Positions 32,631 to 36,116 of a stretch of 36,116 nt of DNA are shown piece after piece. The notes under the pieces were generated by a model. That model saw only the letters and a program-made list of their open reading frames with translations. It made no database searches and was not told the DNA's origin. Made by a program: the position numbers and the translations under genes. Position 1 is the first letter of the stretch, and each line of letters begins with the position of its first letter. The stretch comes from a virus: positions 1 to 36,116 of the IMG/VR virus record IMGVR_UViG_3300025141_000334. The stretch is one strand, 5' to 3'.

Positions 32631-34004
32631 ATGACAAAAACAGAAAATTTCGGATACTTAGGGTATAACTTTCAGTTAAAAATACTGAATTTAATTATTA
32701 CAGATAAGACATTTGCACAGTCTATTATAGACAGTATACAATCTAAATATTTTGATAACCAATACTTTAAATTAATTATGCAAATGATGAAAGAGTATTA
32801 TGAAAAATACCAGTCAGTTCCTTCTTTTGAAGGTGTGGAGCAGTTAACACAATTGGAAATTTCTTCTGAGATGGCTAAGAAATGTGTTATTGATATGTTA
32901 AGAGAGATAAAAGAAGCTTCTTTTGAAGACCATCTTTTTATTAAAGAAAAAACAATAAAATTTTGCAAACAACAAGAACTTAAAAAAGCTATAAGAAAAG
33001 TAGAAAGTATATTAGAAAAGGGTGAATTTGAAAGTTATGATAAGTGTGAAGAGTATATTAGAGAGGCTATAACTATAGGTGATGGTGATAATGGAAATCT
33101 AGAGGTGTTTCATAACCTAGAGGAAGTTTTAAAAGAGGATTATAGACACCCAATTCCCACTGGTATAGATGGTATCGACAATTTATTGAATGGTGGGCTC
33201 GCAAAAGGAGAGTTAGGTGTTATACTTGCACCAACAGGTGTCGGTAAGACTACAATCCTAACAAGATTTGCCAATACAGCTTTTAATATGGGATATAATG
33301 TACTACAAATATTTTTTGAAGACAACCCAAAAATAATACAAAGAAAACATTTTACTTGTTGGACGGGAATATCACCACAAGAATTAAGTGATAATAAAGA
33401 AAAAGTCCTACACAAGGCGGATGAGATGAAAAAAAATGGTGGTAGGTTAATATTAAAAAAATTAGCATCTGACGAATTTACCATCGCACAGATTAAAAAC
33501 CAGGTTAGAAAAATAATGTCAGAAGGTGTAAATTTAGATATAGTGGTATTAGATTATATAGATTGTGTTATACCGGATAGAAGTTACAATGACGAATGGA
33601 AAGGTGAAGGTTCTGTTATGAGGAAATTTGAAGGTATGTGTCATGAGTTAAATTTAGTTGGTTGGACCGCAGCACAAGGGAATAGGTCTTCTATTTCTTC
33701 GGAAGTTGTCACCACAGACCAAATGGGGGGGTCTATTAAGAAGGCACAAGTAGGACATGTCATAATTTCAGTGGCAAAAACACTACAACAAAAAGAATTA
33801 GGGTTAGCTACAATAGCTATAACTAAGTCACGATTAGGTAAAGATGGTATTATATTTGAGAACTGTACATTTGATAATGCTACACTAGAAATAGACACCC
33901 AGTCAACACAAACATTCTTAGGTTTTGAAGAAGATAAAACTCAGAGAAATAGAAAAAGAGTACAGGATGCTCTAGAAAGAAGAGAAAAAATACTAAATAA
34001 ATAA
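32631..34004 (+). CDS. DnaB/gp41-like replicative helicase
   Basis: 457 aa (T4 gp41 475). The N-terminal DnaB domain is about 1-140. The RecA-like core starts at GIDGIDNLLNGGLAKGE, with Walker A APTGVGKTT (200-208, K206), Walker B IVVLDYID (D308) and LVGWTAAQGNR, the usual sensor region. It unwinds DNA 5'-3' at the fork as a hexamer and carries primase. The C-terminal tail is basic (TQRNRKRVQDALERREKIL). It is followed after 11 nt by the ribonucleotide reductase. No primase gene is in the window. Confidence 0.92.
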   Translation: MTKTENFGYLGYNFQLKILNLIITDKTFAQSIIDSIQSKYFDNQYFKLIMQMMKEYYEKYQSVPSFEGVEQLTQLEISSEMAKKCVIDMLREIKEASFEDHLFIKEKTIKFCKQQELKKAIRKVESILEKGEFESYDKCEEYIREAITIGDGDNGNLEVFHNLEEVLKEDYRHPIPTGIDGIDNLLNGGLAKGELGVILAPTGVGKTTILTRFANTAFNMGYNVLQIFFEDNPKIIQRKHFTCWTGISPQELSDNKEKVLHKADEMKKNGGRLILKKLASDEFTIAQIKNQVRKIMSEGVNLDIVVLDYIDCVIPDRSYNDEWKGEGSVMRKFEGMCHELNLVGWTAAQGNRSSISSEVVTTDQMGGSIKKAQVGHVIISVAKTLQQKELGLATIAITKSRLGKDGIIFENCTFDNATLEIDTQSTQTFLGFEEDKTQRNRKRVQDALERREKILNK

Positions 34005-34015
34005 AAATAAAAAAT

Positions 34016-35938
34016 ATGGAAGTTTCAAATAAAATACTGTCTGATATAACTGTGTATATGAAGTACGCAAAATATCTACCAGAAAAGAATAGAAGAGAAT
34101 CGTGGGAAGAACTCGTAACTAGAAATAAAAATATGCATATAAAGAAGTATCCACAATTAAGAGGAGAAATTGAAGAAAAGTATAAACTAGTTTATGATAA
34201 AAAGGTATTACCATCGATGAGAAGTATGCAATTTGGTGGTAAACCGATTGAAATTTCCCCAAACAGAATATACAATTGTGCTTATATGCCAATTGACAGC
34301 ATTGATTCTTTTTCAGAATGTATGTTTTTGTTGTTAGGTGGAACAGGAGTAGGATATTCAGTTCAAAAACATCATGTAGAAAAATTACCATGCATTCAAA
34401 AACCGTACCCAAAGAGAAAAAAGAGATTCTTAGTTGGAGACTCAATTGAAGGATGGGCTGATTCAGTTAAAGTTTTAATGAAATCTTATATGAATGGTGG
34501 TGGCTCAAGAATTGAGTTTGACTTTTCGGATATTAGACCAAAGGGAGCAAGACTTATTACTTCAGGAGGAAAAGCTCCAGGACCAAGACCTTTAAAGGAA
34601 TGTTTAGTTAAAATTGAAGGAATATTATATGAAAAAGAAAATGGTGACCATTTAACAACATTAGAAGTACATGATATTATTTGTTATATTGCAGATGCTG
34701 TATTAGCCGGTGGTATTAGAAGAGCGGCTCTTATTAGTTTATTTAGTGCAGATGATAATTCTATGATTGGTTGTAAAACAGGAAAATGGTGGGAATTAAA
34801 TCCTCAGAGAGGTAGAGCAAATAATTCAGCTTGTTTAATGAGACATAAAATAACAAAACAATTTTTTATGGATTTATGGAAAAGAGTTGAGCTGTCAGGA
34901 GCAGGAGAACCTGGGATTTATCTTAACAACGACAAAGATTGGGGAACTAATCCTTGTTGTGAAATAGCTTTAAGACCATATCAATTCTGTAATTTATGTG
35001 AAGTAAATGTATCAAATATAGAATCACAGGAAGATTTGAATGAAAGAGTTAAGACCGCAGCGTTTATTGGGACACTTCAAGCAGGATATACAGCGTTTCA
35101 TTATCTTAGAGAGGTATGGCAAGAAACTACTGAAAAAGATGCACTTATTGGTGTTAGTATGACAGGAATTGGTTCAGGTAAAGTATTAAAGTACGATATG
35201 AAAAAAGCTGCAAGTTTAGTAAAAAGAGAAAATACAAGAGTTTCTAAATTATTAGGAATCAATCAAGCAGCAAGAACAACAACAGTAAAACCAGCAGGAA
35301 CAACATCATTAACATTAGGAACTTCATCTGGAATTCACGCATGGCACCATAATTTCTACATTAGAAGACTTAGAGTAGGAAAGAATGAAGCGATATATAC
35401 ATATTTAAAACTATACCATCCAGAACTTTTAGAAGATGATTATTTTAGACCAGGAGATACCGCGGTGATATCTATCCCACAAAAAGCTCCTAAGGGCTCA
35501 ATTCTAAGAACAGAATCACCTTTCCATCTTCTAGAAAGAGTTAAAAAAGTAGCACAAGAATGGGTAAATTCAGGACATCGAAAAGGGTCAAACTCTCACA
35601 ATGTGTCCGCAACAATAAGTTTGAAAGATGATGAATGGGATAAAGCTGGTGAATGGATGTGGGAAAATAGAAAATTTTATAACGGACTATCGGTATTACC
35701 ATATGATGGAGGAACATATATCCAAGCACCCTTTGAAGATATTATTGAAGAAAAATATCATGAATTAATGAAAACTTTAATTGATGTAGATTTAACAAAA
35801 GTTATAGAATTAGAAGATAATACTGACTTATCTGGTGAGTTGGCTTGTTCAGGTGGTCAGTGTGAAATAGATGTAGATTTAAAATCATTAGATGGTAATG
35901 GTGAAGAAGTAAAAGTAAGTGAAACACAAATTCAGTAA
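34016..35938 (+). CDS. adenosylcobalamin-dependent (class II) ribonucleotide reductase
   Basis: 640 aa, monomeric RTPR type. The catalytic finger loop is NPCCEI (C314, E316), with a resolving cysteine C325 eleven residues later and its partner C88 (IYNCAYM). Signature PAGTTSLTLGTSSGIH is present. C-terminal redox cysteines are C611 and C616 in ACSGGQCE, as in Lactobacillus RTPR. It converts ribonucleotides to deoxyribonucleotides using coenzyme B12, so it needs neither oxygen nor an NrdB subunit. None is encoded beside it. It supplies dNTPs for the replisome genes upstream. The host must make or import B12 for it to work. Confidence 0.93.
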   Translation: MEVSNKILSDITVYMKYAKYLPEKNRRESWEELVTRNKNMHIKKYPQLRGEIEEKYKLVYDKKVLPSMRSMQFGGKPIEISPNRIYNCAYMPIDSIDSFSECMFLLLGGTGVGYSVQKHHVEKLPCIQKPYPKRKKRFLVGDSIEGWADSVKVLMKSYMNGGGSRIEFDFSDIRPKGARLITSGGKAPGPRPLKECLVKIEGILYEKENGDHLTTLEVHDIICYIADAVLAGGIRRAALISLFSADDNSMIGCKTGKWWELNPQRGRANNSACLMRHKITKQFFMDLWKRVELSGAGEPGIYLNNDKDWGTNPCCEIALRPYQFCNLCEVNVSNIESQEDLNERVKTAAFIGTLQAGYTAFHYLREVWQETTEKDALIGVSMTGIGSGKVLKYDMKKAASLVKRENTRVSKLLGINQAARTTTVKPAGTTSLTLGTSSGIHAWHHNFYIRRLRVGKNEAIYTYLKLYHPELLEDDYFRPGDTAVISIPQKAPKGSILRTESPFHLLERVKKVAQEWVNSGHRKGSNSHNVSATISLKDDEWDKAGEWMWENRKFYNGLSVLPYDGGTYIQAPFEDIIEEKYHELMKTLIDVDLTKVIELEDNTDLSGELACSGGQCEIDVDLKSLDGNGEEVKVSETQIQ

Positions 35939-36116
35939 AGAAATATTATATCACTTTAATTGTGGTAAATGCAATAAATGGTGGTCAATAGCTGACCACC
36001 ATTTATTGTCTAATAATGTACCAAAAAAAGAAGAAATGGTACCTAATTCTATAATATGTCCTCATTGTGGACATGAAGAACAAGTTGAATATATTTATAA
36101 GAGTAATGAAACATCT
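35919..36116 (+). CDS. zinc-ribbon protein (truncated by window end)
   Basis: 66 codons to the edge, starting at a GTG that overlaps the reductase end by 20 bp. No in-frame ATG occurs until codon 38, which lies between the two knuckles. Two knuckles are visible: HFNCGKCNKWWSI and IICPHCGHEEQ, a CxxC...CxxC zinc ribbon with a Trp pair after the first. Small Zn-ribbon proteins of this look occur near nucleotide-metabolism genes of T4-like phages. The coding sequence contains a perfect 15-bp inverted repeat (35973-36007). The function is unknown. Confidence 0.7.
   Translation, partial: MKHKFSKEILYHFNCGKCNKWWSIADHHLLSNNVPKKEEMVPNSIICPHCGHEEQVEYIYKSNETS
35973..36007 (+). repeat. perfect 15-bp inverted repeat inside the zinc-ribbon gene
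   Basis: Left arm AATAAATGGTGGTCA (35973-35987), 5-nt loop, right arm TGACCACCATTTATT (35993-36007). It would form a strong hairpin in the mRNA 54 nt after the GTG start. No T-run follows, so it is not a standard terminator. Confidence 0.9.

Noticed and set aside
1-36116. tRNA genes, integrase, attachment sites, insertion sequences or a lysogeny switch
   Set aside because: I found no cloverleaf with a T-loop GTTCRA pattern in the spacers, no recombinase or transposase motifs and no terminal inverted repeats. The short spacers leave little room.

Overview
The window is a piece of a tailed-phage genome: a contractile-tailed myovirus distantly related to T4. It carries a recognisable T4-type tail sheath (gp18), tail tube (gp19), a gp26-like protein, a tape measure, a gp53 wedge protein, a gp32-like ssDNA-binding protein, a UvsX/RecA recombinase, a gp41/DnaB helicase and a FEN-type exonuclease. 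No bacterial housekeeping, rRNA or tRNA gene is visible. The DNA is very AT-rich. Almost no start codon has a Shine-Dalgarno sequence; upstream regions are A-rich, and one start is preceded by an excellent match to the Bacteroidota promoter (TTTG, 22 nt, TATATTTG). A host in the Bacteroidota (flavobacteria-like) is therefore the best inference, but nothing in the window names it.

Layout. 1-120: a possible gene end and a strong terminator. 142-1113 (+): an unidentified protein with two different 18-bp tandem repeats. 1102-5067 (-): a small unknown, a lambda-R-like lysozyme fused to a peptidoglycan-binding domain and a tyrosine-phosphatase-like domain, and an SNF2-type helicase. 5127-6745 (+): two overlapping virion-type genes, followed on the other strand by an unlisted 50-aa ribbon-helix-helix-like gene (6742-6894). 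7026-27524 (+): the tail module, comprising an oversized sheath, a Cys-rich unknown, a HAD-type phosphatase, the tube, a gp26-like protein with a probable frameshift extension, the tape measure, baseplate proteins, gp53 and a 2093-aa baseplate protein ending in an M23 peptidase. 27581-28577: two small unknowns, one acidic with a coiled coil. 28720-36116 (+): the replication and nucleotide module, comprising SSB, UvsX, a 33-aa membrane peptide, a SlyD-like prolyl isomerase, 5'-3' exonuclease, an unknown, DnaB helicase, a B12-dependent ribonucleotide reductase and a truncated zinc-ribbon gene.

How the parts fit. The tail genes build the contractile injection machine. The M23 domain on the baseplate and the GH104-like lysozyme give it two peptidoglycan-cutting activities. 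The second module makes and supplies the replisome. Genes are tightly packed with ATGA or TAATG overlaps. A short motif, TATTTAT, sits just upstream of at least ten starts on both strands in the orientation of the gene. It is the best candidate for a phage-specific promoter. The helicase and SSB genes have different, host-like promoters.

The observations most worth following are the frameshift between the gp26-like gene and the tape measure, the lysozyme-phosphatase fusion, the TATTTAT motif, the ~450-residue insertion in the sheath, and an N-terminal helix resembling a packaging tag on otherwise unrelated proteins.
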